NCBI RefSeq assembly: GCF_003702705.1
Contig: NZ_QZMN01000017.1
Coordinates: 1-41,120 of the forward strand
DNA: 41,120 nt
DNA from: Ornithinimicrobium cerasi
GTDB lineage: Bacteria > Actinomycetota > Actinomycetes > Actinomycetales > Dermatophilaceae
Direction of reading: 5' to 3'
Shown: one piece after another, positions 1-7,809 of the stretch
Layout: the number at the start of each line of letters is the position of its first letter
Numbering within the stretch: position 1 is the first letter of the stretch
The notes under the pieces: model-generated
Databases searched by the model: none
Seen by the model: the letters and a program-made list of their open reading frames with translations, nothing else
What the model was told of the DNA's origin: nothing
Position numbers and translations under genes: made by a program

Positions 1-98
1 CTCACCGCCATCTCCAGGGTCGCCTGGGTGCCGGTCTCGTTCTGCAAGGACCGCGCCACGGCCGACAGATCCTGGACGAACAGATCCGAGCTGTTCAT
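1..98 (-). CDS. N-terminus of a probable GAF/ANTAR-type regulator (partial)
   Basis: A minus-strand reading frame begins with ATG at 98-96 and stays open to the left edge, so only about 32 residues are seen. They read MNSSDLFVQDLSAVARSL, then QNETGTQATLEMAV. A short helix followed by 'QATLEMAV' is how many actinobacterial GAF-plus-ANTAR regulators begin, just before the GAF domain that senses signals; the ANTAR domain of such proteins binds RNA and antiterminates. Neither domain is inside the window, so the call rests on the N-terminal pattern alone. It could equally be another GAF-domain sensor. Confidence 0.45.
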   Translation of the reverse strand, partial: MNSSDLFVQDLSAVARSLQNETGTQATLEMAV

Positions 99-204
99 CG
101 CCGCATCGTCTCATCGCAGGCGCCGGGGACGGCGACCGGCTCACGCTCGAGCATCAGGAGCGTGCCCTACGGGGCGGAGACACCGGGATCTGGCGATGCA
201 CGGC

Positions 205-345
205 CTACTGAGGGGTTCCGGGAGACCTGCGGTTCCGGGCCTTGGCGACGACGTCCTTGATCTTGCGCTGGTTCTCGGGCTTACGTGCCTCGTCGATCAC
301 TTTCTTGGCCAGGCCGACCTTGACCAGTCCGCTGAAGATTCCCAT
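205..345 (-). CDS. Small conserved basic protein, 46 aa
   Basis: ATG at 345-343 is preceded by a good ribosome binding site (GAGGAG, spacing about 7). The product begins MGIFSGLVKVGLAKKVIDEA and continues RKPENQRKIKDVVAKARNRR before a short tail. It has a hydrophobic N-terminus and a strongly basic helical C-terminal half, with no cysteines or catalytic motif. Small proteins with this 'KVIDEARKPENQRKIKD' pattern occur in actinobacteria without known function. It diverges from arr, with about 140 bases between the two starts. I do not assign a function. Confidence 0.6.
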   Translation of the reverse strand: MGIFSGLVKVGLAKKVIDEARKPENQRKIKDVVAKARNRRSPGTPQ

Positions 346-470
346 GCCCACTCCTCGTCGTCGATTGACGCAGTCGCCGACGGCGACGTGCTCAGTGGCC
401 ACCGTAGCTCCTCCGCCGTGACCCAGCCCCTCGGTGCGGATCACACCCCTGCACCCGACGCGTCGACAGC

Positions 471-476
471 TACTGT
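471..476 (+). promoter_or_regulatory. -10-like hexamer for leaderless arr
   Basis: TACTGT ends seven bases before the arr ATG at 484. No Shine-Dalgarno sequence precedes that ATG. The spacing would put the transcription start at or next to the start codon, so arr is probably translated from a leaderless mRNA. No clear -35 element is seen. Confidence 0.4.
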
Positions 477-483
477 CGTGCGC

Positions 484-918
484 ATGAGCGAGGCGACGGA
501 GCCCGTACCCTTCGAGGTCTACGACACCGGTGTCTACCTGCACGGCACCAAGGCGGATCTTGCGGTCGGGGAGATGCTGGTCCCCGGCCGCGAGTCGAAC
601 TTCGAGCACGGCCGGGTGATGAACTACGTCTACTTCACCGAGACCCTCGACGCCGCTACCTGGGGGGCCGAGCTGTCGCAGGGTGAGGGCCGTGGCCGCA
701 TCTACGTCGTCGAGCCGACGGGCGAGTTCGAGGACGACCCCAACGTCACGGACAAGAGGTTCCCCGGCAACCCGACCCGGTCCTTCCGCACCCGGGAACC
801 GCTGCGCGTGGTGGGCGAGCTTGTCAACTGGGTCGGTCACCCACCCGAGAGGTTGCGGGCGATGCGGCACGGGCTCGAGACCTTGAACCGGGAGGGCGGG
901 GCGCAGATCGAGGACTGA
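484..918 (+). CDS. arr: Rifamycin ADP-ribosyltransferase (Arr family)
   Basis: This 144-aa cytoplasmic enzyme should transfer ADP-ribose from NAD+ to the ansa-bridge hydroxyl of rifamycins, inactivating them. The whole protein matches the compact Arr fold: 'YLHGTKADLAVGE' near residues 18-30, 'NYVYFT' at 47-52, 'WGAELS', 'IYVVEPTGEFEDDPN' and 'KRFPGNPTRSFRT'. The catalytic residues known from Arr (His19, Tyr49, Asp84 in the mycobacterial enzyme) correspond here to His20, Tyr50 and Asp85. Length is typical of Arr. The frame is open much further upstream, but the family begins at this ATG and the upstream reading has no family character. Chromosomal arr genes are common in actinobacteria, so this need not mark a mobile resistance cassette. 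Confidence 0.93.
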   Translation: MSEATEPVPFEVYDTGVYLHGTKADLAVGEMLVPGRESNFEHGRVMNYVYFTETLDAATWGAELSQGEGRGRIYVVEPTGEFEDDPNVTDKRFPGNPTRSFRTREPLRVVGELVNWVGHPPERLRAMRHGLETLNREGGAQIED

Positions 919-970
919 GCGAGGCTTGACGTCGGCGATCATGAAGCATGGATGGGAGAGAATCAGAGTC

Positions 971-1501
971 GTGCCTACTCTCTTCCTCACCGTCGGGCTT
1001 CCGGGGACCGGAAAGACGACTGCGGCGCGGCGGATCGAGCAGGAGGAGCACGCTCTCCGCCTGACGAAGGATGAGTGGGTGAAAGCCCTGTACGGGACCG
1101 AGAACCCACCCGCAGCTCAGGCTGTCATCGAAGGACGGCTGATCGAGGTCGGCCTGCGCGGCCTCGAACTCGGGATCAACGTCGTGATCGACTTCGGCCT
1201 CTGGGGCCGGGACGAGCGCGCTGCCCTCCGGCAGGCGGCCGCCGACCGTGGAGCAGTGGTGGTGATGCACTACGTCGAGCTCGACCCGGCCGAGCAGCGC
1301 AGGCGGCTCGACCAACGCCAGGCAGAGTCGCCGCACACGAGCTGGCCCATGACCGAGGGCGAGCTGGTCGACTGGGCCGCCGCGATCGAGACACCGACAC
1401 CCGGAGAGCTCGACGGCAGCGACCCGATCGGTGCGCCACCCGTCGGCCACGGCACCTGGGACGACTGGCGACGCCACCGCTGGCCGCCGACGGTCCCCTG
1501 A
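971..1501 (+). CDS. P-loop kinase / AAA_33-type ATP-binding protein
   Basis: This 176-aa protein starts at GTG 971 and opens with a beta strand and a Walker A loop, GLPGTGKTT at residues 9-17. A second acidic strand, 'INVVIDFGLWGRDER', lies mid-protein. A lid-like region, 'ELDPAEQRRRLDQRQ', follows. This is the architecture of small P-loop phosphotransferases such as zeta-toxin-like or chloramphenicol-phosphotransferase-like kinases, which phosphorylate small molecules or proteins in the cytoplasm. The substrate cannot be read from the sequence. Upstream ATG codons at 926 and 941 are possible, but GTG 971 sits just before the first beta strand and has a GGGAG element about 12 bases upstream. 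It lies 52 bases after arr in the same direction and may be co-transcribed. A related kinase lies at 39951-40547. Confidence 0.75.
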   Translation: MPTLFLTVGLPGTGKTTAARRIEQEEHALRLTKDEWVKALYGTENPPAAQAVIEGRLIEVGLRGLELGINVVIDFGLWGRDERAALRQAAADRGAVVVMHYVELDPAEQRRRLDQRQAESPHTSWPMTEGELVDWAAAIETPTPGELDGSDPIGAPPVGHGTWDDWRRHRWPPTVP

Positions 1502-1585
1502 GGACCAGCGACGTGCAGGGATCCGTCCTGGAGCGCCCGACCGTCTGGACGGCCACGGCGTCTGGCAGGGTGTGAGCACCCGGAT

Positions 1586-1798
1586 GTGGGTTCGACCGAC
1601 CTGGTGGTGCGCCGGTCGGCGTTGGGCGGCCCTGACGCGGTCGTGGGTGTTGACCACACGTTCGCAGCGGAGATGGCGGCGCCATACTCTCGACCTGAGA
1701 CGGTCCTGGATGCCTACGCCCGCCAGTTCGTCGAGGCCTGGATGAGCGAGGACCTGGTGACGATGACCCGCCTGTCCGACGCCGAGCTGGCCCACGAT
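1586..1798 (+). pseudogene. Remnant of an unidentified coding gene
   Basis: Between about 1670 and 1798 the + strand frame shows strong G/C third-position bias and a helical peptide, 'RPETVLDAYARQFVEAWMSE' followed by 'DLVTMTRLSDAELAH'. After about 1798 the coding character is lost in this frame, and neither flank gives a sensible start or end. It resembles a piece of a small alpha-helical or NTF2-like protein, but I cannot name the family. I read it as a fragment left by deletion or frameshift. Confidence 0.3.
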
Positions 1799-1906
1799 CG
1801 TTGCAGAGCTATCCGGCCGATCCCGCGCGTGCACCCGTCTGGGCCGGCTTCCAGGCGAGGAGCCGCACGGCGTCGTGGACACCAACGTCATGTCGACCCG
1901 ATCTAC

Positions 1907-2155
1907 TCAGGGGTCTGTGGCGGCGGCTCCCGGCCCGTCGTCACCGATCCTGCCCCCTGACGAGGGCTCGTCCTCCGGTGGCTCTTCAGCCCTGGGCAGG
2001 AAGATGATCCCGCGCTCGAGATCGACCGCGGCACCACGAGGGTCGTCCGCAGCCTCCGAACCGGGGAGCTGGGCCTCGATCCGCTTGCGATCCCGTTCTT
2101 CGGCCAGGTGCTTATGGCCAGGGTTGAACAACTCGATGAGGTCGTCCCAGCTCAT
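1907..2155 (-). CDS. DUF6191-like small protein
   Basis: An 82-aa product begins MSWDDLIELFNPGHKHLAEE and continues with a charged stretch (RDRKRIEAQLPGSEA), then 'DLERGIIFLPRAEEPP' and a disordered, acidic, proline-rich tail. The order 'LFNPGHKHLxEExxRK ... IDLxxGxxxL' is that of the small actinobacterial family I know as DUF6191, whose role is unknown. The ATG at 2155 follows GAGGGAGGCGCC, a good ribosome binding site. The family name is from memory and should be checked by profile search. Confidence 0.6.
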   Translation of the reverse strand: MSWDDLIELFNPGHKHLAEERDRKRIEAQLPGSEAADDPRGAAVDLERGIIFLPRAEEPPEDEPSSGGRIGDDGPGAAATDP

Positions 2156-2475
2156 GGCGCCTCCCTCCTGGTCCTGACCCTAGCGTCCGACGGACGAGAG
2201 GGGGCCGGCCTCGGCATGCACGCCGCCGCAACGGGTTCCGTCCCTCAGTGTGTCGCCGGACGCATCGGCTGGGGCGCTTGGACCACCACCACTGCTTCCA
2301 TACCCAGACCGTTCCGCCCAGGGCGAGAGCAACCAGTACGGCCGCTGAGACATACGTCCATCCCACCGCTGCGATGCCGAGGACCGGGTCAGCGCCCGAC
2401 GAGGAACAGGACGATGGTGACCGACGGGAGCCGGAACCATCCTTCAGCGGCGACGACGAATCGCTGGTGGCTCAT
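2112..2475 (-). pseudogene. Two-helix membrane protein broken by a frameshift
   Basis: Reading from ATG 2475, the minus strand gives MSHQRFVVAAEGWFRLPSVT, then IVLFLVGR and a stop at 2389. One frame over, the sequence continues as a sensible membrane segment: ADPVLGIAAVGWTYVSAAVL, then VALALGGTVWVWKQWWWSKR. Joined at the LVG/ADP junction near 2391-2396, the two parts make one small protein with two transmembrane helices and a positively charged end. Downstream of the SKRPSR stretch, coding character fades toward 2112. The likely explanation is a single-base frameshift in a small DUF-type membrane protein; a sequencing error is the alternative. GTG 2366 could serve as a start for the second half alone. 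Confidence 0.45.
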
Positions 2476-2533
2476 GCCCTGGACCGTACCGAGAGGCAAG
2501 GGCCGTTGTGCCAGGGGGGGCAGTGGGAGCACC

Positions 2534-3289
2534 ATGGGAGAGAGGACGGTAGCGGCGGACGGGGTCGTGATGAAAGCGTTGCAGAGCGCTGTGGTGGTCC
2601 TGGCCCTGCTGGTGACGGGCTGTACGGCCGCCGGCACTGGCGGGGCGGACGGGGGGACAACGACGTCGGCGCCGGCCCCGCAGCCCTCGGCGTGCGATAC
2701 CCCGTGGGCGGAGCCTCCCGAGGGGGCGCGCACGCCGAGGCCGGATCGTTGCAGGGCCAGCTCGACCTGACCGTGGACCGTCTGGAGGGTGGGGTGGTGA
2801 TTGCCCAGGGGCCACCGGGGGCGGTGCGCTACTGCGTCGCAGGTGCCGCCGACACCGCGGGCAGGCCGCTGGTCGTCGGCGACGTGTTGCGCATCTTCAG
2901 CATCACGAAGACCTTTGCCGCAGGGCAGCAGCGACGCCTACTCCTACCATGCGGTGGAGACGGCCAGCGGTGCCGCCGGCGCCGTGGTGTCCACCGCGCC
3001 AAACCTGGTGACGTTCCTCACCGCCCTGGAGGAGGGCCGCCTCCTGTCAGTGCGCAGCTGGGACCAGATGACCGACTTCACGACCTTCGCGGATCGGGAG
3101 CGTGTGGGTCTGGGCGTGTTCGAGTTCACCGTCGGCGAGCAGACACTCGTCGGGCACGGCGGTGACTTTCCCGGGTACCAGGCACTGGCTGCCTTTGAGC
3201 CGACATCCGGAGAGGTGCTCGTGGTGCTGACCAACGACGACAACACGCCGCTGGGACACCTGGTCGAGATCGTCGCAGCCACCTCCTGA
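2534..3289 (+). pseudogene. Decayed serine beta-lactamase-like lipoprotein
   Basis: The 5' part encodes a lipoprotein signal (MKALQSAVVVLALLVTGC from ATG 2570, lipobox LVTGC) and a Ser/Thr/Gly-rich linker. Parts of a class C beta-lactamase / penicillin-binding-protein-like domain follow. The nucleophile motif SITKTF (SxxK type) is visible around 2900-2920 in one frame. The C-terminal portion, 'GHGGDFPGYQALAAFEPTSG' then 'EVLVVLTNDDN', is in another frame (2940-3289). The central 150-200 residues expected between SxxK and the HGG motif are missing, and at least two frame changes are needed. The gene is therefore a deleted, frameshifted remnant of an exported serine hydrolase. ATG 2534 with a GGGAG site is an alternative start. 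Confidence 0.65.
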
Positions 3290-3311
3290 CCCAGAAGCCG
3301 TCCGACCACCG

Positions 3312-3588
3312 GCCCTGGTGACCTTCCTCTCCGCCTCGCCGCCGGTCAGCTCATCGCTGCACAGAGCTGGGCGGAGATGAGTTCCGTCCCAAGGGCGACG
3401 GTGTCGGGCTCCGGTTGTTCAAGGCCACGATCGCGGAGCGAGATGTGGTCGGTCACGATGGCGAGATCCACGGCTGCAGCTCGATCATCATGGTGGTGCC
3501 GGAGTCCGACGAAGTCGTGGTGGTGCTGTCCAACGACCAGGAAGTGCTGGCCGGTGAGGTGGCCGAGGACATCCTGTCCAGACTGTGA
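3312..3588 (+). pseudogene. Second beta-lactamase-like C-terminal remnant
   Basis: Directly after the first remnant, the + strand (in mixed frames) reads LVTFLS, then LAAGQLIAAQSWAEM, then 'GLRLFKATIAERDVVGHDGE', 'IHGCSSIIMVVPESDEVVVV' and 'LSNDQEVLAGEVAEDILSRL' before a TGA at 3586-3588. This parallels the C-terminal part of the first copy (LVTFLTALEEGR, SWDQM, VGHGGDFPGYQ, VVLTNDD) but is clearly diverged. It is the tail of a second, paralogous serine hydrolase whose N-terminal region is absent. The tandem arrangement suggests an old duplication or a recombination between two neighbouring paralogues followed by decay. Confidence 0.6.
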
Positions 3589-3771
3589 GCTCCAGGTGTT
3601 GTGGTCTGCCGCTGGCTCCAGCGCGATGGCGTCCCGGCGAAGCGCTCAGATCCCACTACCCACGGTCCCAAGAACCACCGGGAGCCAGTCGCAACTGACC
3701 CACCCGAGGCATACGCGTGGCAGGGATCGGGACCTGCTTCAGCACCAGCTCGACCCGGCCGTCCGTCCCGC

Positions 3772-4716
3772 TCACAGCCGTTCGACGCGGTCGGCCTGTG
3801 GTCCTCGATCGCTCTGTCGCACCTGGTACTGGACCCGATCGCCCTGATGCAGCGCGTCGACGCCTCGAAGAACCGACACGTGCACGAACAGGTCCGCGCC
3901 GCCCGTGTCTGGGGAGATGAAGCCGAACCCCCGCTCCGCGTCGTAGCGCACGACAACTCCCTCGCCGCCGCGCGCCGGGACGTCGGATGCCTCCCGTCGA
4001 CCCGACCGAGCCCGGGTCGACGTCGCGGGCGCGCCCCGCTGCGTCAAGCTGCGCACCAGGCGCACGTCGCGAGCCTGCGGGCCCTTCTCGCCCACGGCGA
4101 CGTCATACGACACCCGGTCCCCCTCCCCCAGCTCAGCAAGCCCGTCCGCCAGCGCCCGCACGTGGACGAAGACATCGGGACCGGCCGACTCGGGGGCGAT
4201 GAACCCGAACCCCTTGTCCCCGTCGTACCAGGACACGGTGCCGTCCGCCCCGTCAGACGCCACGACCTCCTCCTGGGCGGCCTGGGCTCCCAGGGGGAGC
4301 AGATGGTCAGCCTGCGGCCCCTTCTCCCCGTCGACGACGAGGAACGCCACCCGCTGCCCCTCACGGACCACGCCGCCTCCGACGATGGCCGTACTGTGCA
4401 GGAAGATCTCGGCACCACCGCCGTCGGGGGTGACGAAGCCGTACCCCTTGGCAGGCTCGTACCAAGAGACGGTGCCGAGCAGGCCCAGCGGTATGCCGGC
4501 CGCCTGGTCGGCCGTGACCCGCACGTGGCGAGCCTGAGGGCCCCGGTCGCCCTGACCGATCTCGAACTCGACCACCTGCCCCTCCCGGAGCAGCTTCACC
4601 GGGTCGTCGCCGACGACCTCGGACGCATGCACGAACAGGTCCTCTCCCTCCTGCCCGAGGGCGATAAAACCGAACCCTCGGTCGGCATCGAACCAACGCA
4701 CGGTTCCCTCGGTCAC
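3772..4716 (-). CDS. Four-domain cold-shock protein
   Basis: This 314-aa protein carries four cold-shock domains in one chain. The start is GTG 4716, with a perfect AAGGAG site eight bases upstream. Domain 1 covers about residues 1-67, domain 2 about 78-143, domain 3 about 156-222 and domain 4 about 250-314. Each has both nucleic-acid binding motifs: RNP1 as GFGFI, GYGFV, GFGFI, GFGFI (14-18, 91-95, 169-173, 263-267) and RNP2 as LFVH, IFLH, VFVH, LFVH. Each also ends with a GPQA block. A basic linker (residues 223-249, 7 Arg) precedes domain 4. CspA-type proteins are single 65-70 aa domains that bind single-stranded RNA or DNA as chaperones; a tetramer in one chain should bind longer stretches, which is inference. 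The gene stands alone on this strand. Confidence 0.9.
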   Translation of the reverse strand: MTEGTVRWFDADRGFGFIALGQEGEDLFVHASEVVGDDPVKLLREGQVVEFEIGQGDRGPQARHVRVTADQAAGIPLGLLGTVSWYEPAKGYGFVTPDGGGAEIFLHSTAIVGGGVVREGQRVAFLVVDGEKGPQADHLLPLGAQAAQEEVVASDGADGTVSWYDGDKGFGFIAPESAGPDVFVHVRALADGLAELGEGDRVSYDVAVGEKGPQARDVRLVRSLTQRGAPATSTRARSGRREASDVPARGGEGVVVRYDAERGFGFISPDTGGADLFVHVSVLRGVDALHQGDRVQYQVRQSDRGPQADRVERL

Positions 4717-4906
4717 GGCTGACTCCTTCTCGAAGCGACGGTCGGTGTTCCCCCAGTGTCCCCGACGGGACTGCGAGTGATCTGAGCCTGGACGTCTGCG
4801 CAACCGCTGGACGCGAGGCCAGGAGCCGGGCCAGCCCTGTCGGGTTGGCCGGCACTTCCGTCAGTCTGTTTCGGTTCTGTCGTCGGTCTGGCCCTGAGAC
4901 GTCGTC

Positions 4907-6388
4907 CTAATGGAACTGGAAGGTCGCGGTCCGGGTGACGCCGGCGCCGAGGTCGACGCCAAGAGTCCAGCACTGACCGGCCCAGCTCTTGGAGGTCTTG
5001 TAGTTGAACTGGTAGAGACCGCCACCAAGGTTCTGGAGCCCAGATCCGCCAGCAGCCACCTCCCCGATTGGCGCGGTCTGCTCCTCCGCGTCACAGGCGG
5101 AGCGGACTGCCACTGTCCTGACGCTGTCCAGGTCGGTGACCGGCTCGTCCTCCAGGCTGACGAAGAACGTGAACGGCACGGCGCGTCCGGCCTTCATCAG
5201 GTTGACGTCCTCGTTGGTGACGGGGTCGGCGAAGGGCCAGACAACTGGGCTGGGTGTCGTCAGGACCAGTGTGCCGTAAAGGTCGTCGTCGTCCCCGGTC
5301 TCCCCGCCGTCGTCCGAGGCGGCATTGCCGTCGAAGGTCACCGAGGTGCCCACCGCCGCCGCGCCCTCCGCGACGAAGATCGCACCGCCCTTGCCCTGAC
5401 CGCTCTGGGCACGGAGGTCCAGACCCTTGCTCACCCCACCAGTCCCACCGGTGGCGGAGTTGTCCGCGAGGATGACCGTGTCGAGCGTGAGAGCCCCGGA
5501 CTGCACGAAGATCGCCCCACCGAGGCCTGCTCCGCCTTCGCCACCACCGTCCGGAGCGATCCCTGTGCTCGGCGGCACATCAGTGCCAGCCCCCCCGAAT
5601 GCTCCGCCGACGCCTCCGGCAGTGAGCGAGCCGCCTCCCCCGGTTGGGGCGCCGCCGCCCCCGCCGCCGCCGAACCCCCCGGCACCACCCGCGCCGCCGG
5701 GGCGGCCGATCCCCAGGGCGCCGCCACCACCACCGCTGGCGAACCCACCTGGCTGGCCCTCGGTTGAGCTTCCGCCGAGCAACGGGCCACCGGCACCCCC
5801 CAGCAGCCCTCCGCCGGCCCCGCCCGACCCACCAGTCGAAGTGCCCCCGCCGCCACCGGCGCCACCGATGACGTTGTTGCTCACGAGTTCCACGTCCTTC
5901 AGCGTGACTGATCCTGCCGCGAGTAACAGCGCGCCACCTAGCCCGGCGCCACCGCCCCCGCCGCCACCTCCACCGCCGCCGGAGACAGACCCGTCGCTGA
6001 GGGTGACACCGGAGAGGTGAAGGGTTCCACCGTCGACCGCGAGGATCCTGACCGCTCTGTTGCCGTTGATCTGAAGCAGGTCACCGCCCGGTCCGCTGAT
6101 CGTCAGCCCGTCGGCGTCCGTGATCGTCGGCAGCTGGGAGCTCAGGGTGATGGTGCCGTTGAGGTCCAGCTGGATGACGTCCGGCCCGGGCGTCAGGTTG
6201 GCCGCGCTGATGGCGTCGCGCAGCGTGCCCGGCCCCGCGTCCGCGAGGCTGGTCACCACCAGCGTCTCCGCACTGGCCGGCGAGGCAAGCCCGAGCAGGG
6301 CGGTGACGGTGGCTGCGGAGACGGCCATCGCCGCCATCGGGAGCCCCCGTCGCGCGGGTGGCCGGCACGAGTCCTGGACGATGTTCAT
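4907..6388 (-). CDS. Secreted glycine-rich beta-helix protein with PxKF-type C-terminus
   Basis: This 493-aa exported protein has a basic N-terminus, a hydrophobic core and the cleavage site 'LASPASA-ETLV' near residues 33-41, which is a Sec signal peptide. The passenger starts 'VTSLADAGPGTLRDAISAAN', the hallmark of parallel beta-helix surface proteins. Asparagine- and glycine-bearing turns follow, and then long runs of Gly (about residues 130-300). The last 115 residues, with 'NLMKAGRAVPFTFFVSLE', 'SACDAEEQTAPIGEV' and 'YQFNYKTSKSWAGQCW', match the PxKF domain found at the ends of actinobacterial cell-surface proteins; its two Cys probably form a disulfide. No LPXTG or C-terminal transmembrane anchor is present, so it is secreted or loosely wall-bound. 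ATG 6388 has a GAGGAAG ribosome site. Function unknown; adhesion or matrix is a guess. Confidence 0.75.
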   Translation of the reverse strand: MNIVQDSCRPPARRGLPMAAMAVSAATVTALLGLASPASAETLVVTSLADAGPGTLRDAISAANLTPGPDVIQLDLNGTITLSSQLPTITDADGLTISGPGGDLLQINGNRAVRILAVDGGTLHLSGVTLSDGSVSGGGGGGGGGGGAGLGGALLLAAGSVTLKDVELVSNNVIGGAGGGGGTSTGGSGGAGGGLLGGAGGPLLGGSSTEGQPGGFASGGGGGALGIGRPGGAGGAGGFGGGGGGGAPTGGGGSLTAGGVGGAFGGAGTDVPPSTGIAPDGGGEGGAGLGGAIFVQSGALTLDTVILADNSATGGTGGVSKGLDLRAQSGQGKGGAIFVAEGAAAVGTSVTFDGNAASDDGGETGDDDDLYGTLVLTTPSPVVWPFADPVTNEDVNLMKAGRAVPFTFFVSLEDEPVTDLDSVRTVAVRSACDAEEQTAPIGEVAAGGSGLQNLGGGLYQFNYKTSKSWAGQCWTLGVDLGAGVTRTATFQFH

Positions 6389-6796
6389 GGTGCGCTTCCT
6401 CGCACGGGTGAGCGGCGCACGAGCGTGGAGTCTCAGGGGGATGCGCTACTCGTGAAAGTGAGTATGGCGGCCAAGCGCGTGGTGCACATCGGGCAAATGC
6501 CCTATACGGGATCGGCTGCCGGGTCGCTGGCGGGCGACGCACCGTCGAGGGGTCCTGCGATTCTGCCGCTGGGGGTCAGCTCCGCAGGCGCTCCAGACCA
6601 CGCCTCACGACGGAGGACCACTGAGGTCTCGAGTAGGCGCTGCACATCGAGGCGGTCGCGGTCCAGAGGCTGGCGACGGCCTGCATGCTCACGAGGGCCT
6701 CCACGATCTGCTGAGATGACCCTACGGCTGCCCGCGGGCCCTCACGACAAACCCCGGACTCCGCGTCGTTCTGCGGAACCAGGGCTGGCGTGCGAC
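6389..6796. other. Intergenic region, no gene seen
   Basis: These roughly 400 bases separate the divergent beta-helix and UbiA genes. Open frames exist on both strands, but none has a ribosome site, family motif or consistent third-position bias. The left part must contain the promoter of the beta-helix gene; no convincing -35/-10 pair was identified. Confidence 0.4.
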
Positions 6797-6960
6797 AACT
6801 CGCACAGCGTGAGACACCAAAGTGGAGGTGGCGGGAAACGCACCGCCACGGCCCTGACCTGCGACGACACCCCTGCCCTGCCGCGTGTGCCAGTTCTGTG
6901 ACAGTTCCGATGGGCACTCTTGCTCACTTGTGCACGGTCCAGTCCCCCGGGGTCACCGGT
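6797..6960 (+). repeat. Copy 1 of a diverged ~160-bp repeat
   Basis: This stretch matches 16208-16370 in several ordered blocks: GCACAGCGTGAG, CCTGACCTGCGACGA, a TGTGCCAG/TATGCCAG block, and a long block from CCGATGGGCACTCT through GCTCACTTGTGCACGGTCCA to GGTCACCGG. Identity is near complete in the last block and lower in the first half. Copy 1 ends about 20 bases before the -10-like hexamer of the UbiA gene. In copy 2 the + strand could encode a short Cys-containing peptide, but copy 1 needs a frameshift and has no start, so a peptide is not well supported. Confidence 0.65.
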
Positions 6961-6981
6961 GTCGGGTGGGACGCGCGTCCC

Positions 6982-6987
6982 TAGGCT
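6982..6987 (+). promoter_or_regulatory. -10-like hexamer for leaderless UbiA gene
   Basis: TAGGCT lies six bases before ATG 6994, so transcription would begin at the start codon. No Shine-Dalgarno is present. The same arrangement precedes several other genes in this window. Confidence 0.45.
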
Positions 6988-6993
6988 GCAGGG

Positions 6994-7809
6994 ATGGGCG
7001 GAGCCTCAGGTGGGACAGACCTGCTCCGGGCCAGCCATCCTGGGCCCACCGTGGCGGTCACCCTGCTGACCGCACTGCTGGCCGTCGCAGCCGGCACCGG
7101 CTGGGAGCGTGGGGTGCTGGTGACGACGGCGGTCCTGGCCGGGCAGCCCACCATCGGCTGGTCCAACGACCTGGTGGACGCCGATCGTGACCGTTCCGCG
7201 GGGCGCACGGACAAGCCCGTGGCGATGGGCTCCGTCTCGCGGGCGAGTGTCAACGTTGCCCTCCTGCTCTCCGTCGTCGCCGCGGTGGCGCTGTCAGCCA
7301 TGACCGGGTGGCCCTCGGCGAGCGTCCACCTGGTGCTGGTCGTCGGGTCCGGGTGGGCCTACAACCTCGGCCTCAAGAGCACCGTCTGGTCGTGGGTGCC
7401 GTACGCGATGGCCTTCGGCTCCCTCCCCGCTGTGGTATGGCTCGCGGCGGACCCAGCCTCACTGTCCCTGCCGCCTGCCTGGATGATGCTCGTGGGCGCG
7501 GTTCTCGGGGTGGGCGCCCACCTCTTGAACGTCCTGCCCGACCTGGCCGACGACGAGCTCACCGGCGTCCGCGGTCTGCCGCACCGGCTCGGCGAACGCA
7601 GGGTACGCCTGCTCGCCCCGCTGCTGCTCCTCGCCGGTGCTGTCGTGGTCGTCCTCGCCCCCCGTGATGACATACCGGTATGGGCATGGGCGGCACTGGC
7701 GGTCTCCGCGGTGCTGGCCGCCCTGGCCTGGGCCACCCGCGGCTCCACGCCGTTCATAGCGGCGATGCTGCTGGCTCTGGTCAACGTGGCGGGACTGGTG
7801 CTGCGCTGA
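6994..7809 (+). CDS. UbiA-family prenyltransferase
   Basis: This 271-aa polytopic membrane protein has about eight hydrophobic helices. It carries the two aspartate motifs of the UbiA superfamily: NDLVDADRD at residues 58-66 in the loop after helix 2 and DLADDELTG at about 182-190. These coordinate Mg2+ and the diphosphate of a polyprenyl donor, which is transferred to an aromatic or other lipid acceptor (menaquinone, heme O, carotenoid end-group or archaeal-type lipids in various family members). The exact acceptor cannot be told. The protein is close to the smaller UbiA members and is not obviously MenA or CtaB by motif. It is transcribed alone, probably leaderless. A related repeat precedes both this gene and the phytoene-dehydrogenase-like gene at 16537, so an isoprenoid theme is possible. 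Confidence 0.85.
   Translation: MGGASGGTDLLRASHPGPTVAVTLLTALLAVAAGTGWERGVLVTTAVLAGQPTIGWSNDLVDADRDRSAGRTDKPVAMGSVSRASVNVALLLSVVAAVALSAMTGWPSASVHLVLVVGSGWAYNLGLKSTVWSWVPYAMAFGSLPAVVWLAADPASLSLPPAWMMLVGAVLGVGAHLLNVLPDLADDELTGVRGLPHRLGERRVRLLAPLLLLAGAVVVVLAPRDDIPVWAWAALAVSAVLAALAWATRGSTPFIAAMLLALVNVAGLVLR

Noticed and set aside
28-483. Upstream extension of the arr reading frame (about 150 extra residues)
   Set aside because: It is Arg/Ser/His-rich without family match, covers an opposite-strand gene with a good ribosome site, and Arr proteins begin at about ATG 484.
5431-6020. Long + strand frames rich in Pro opposite the beta-helix gene
   Set aside because: They are mirror images of glycine codons on the minus strand and have no ribosome site or family feature.
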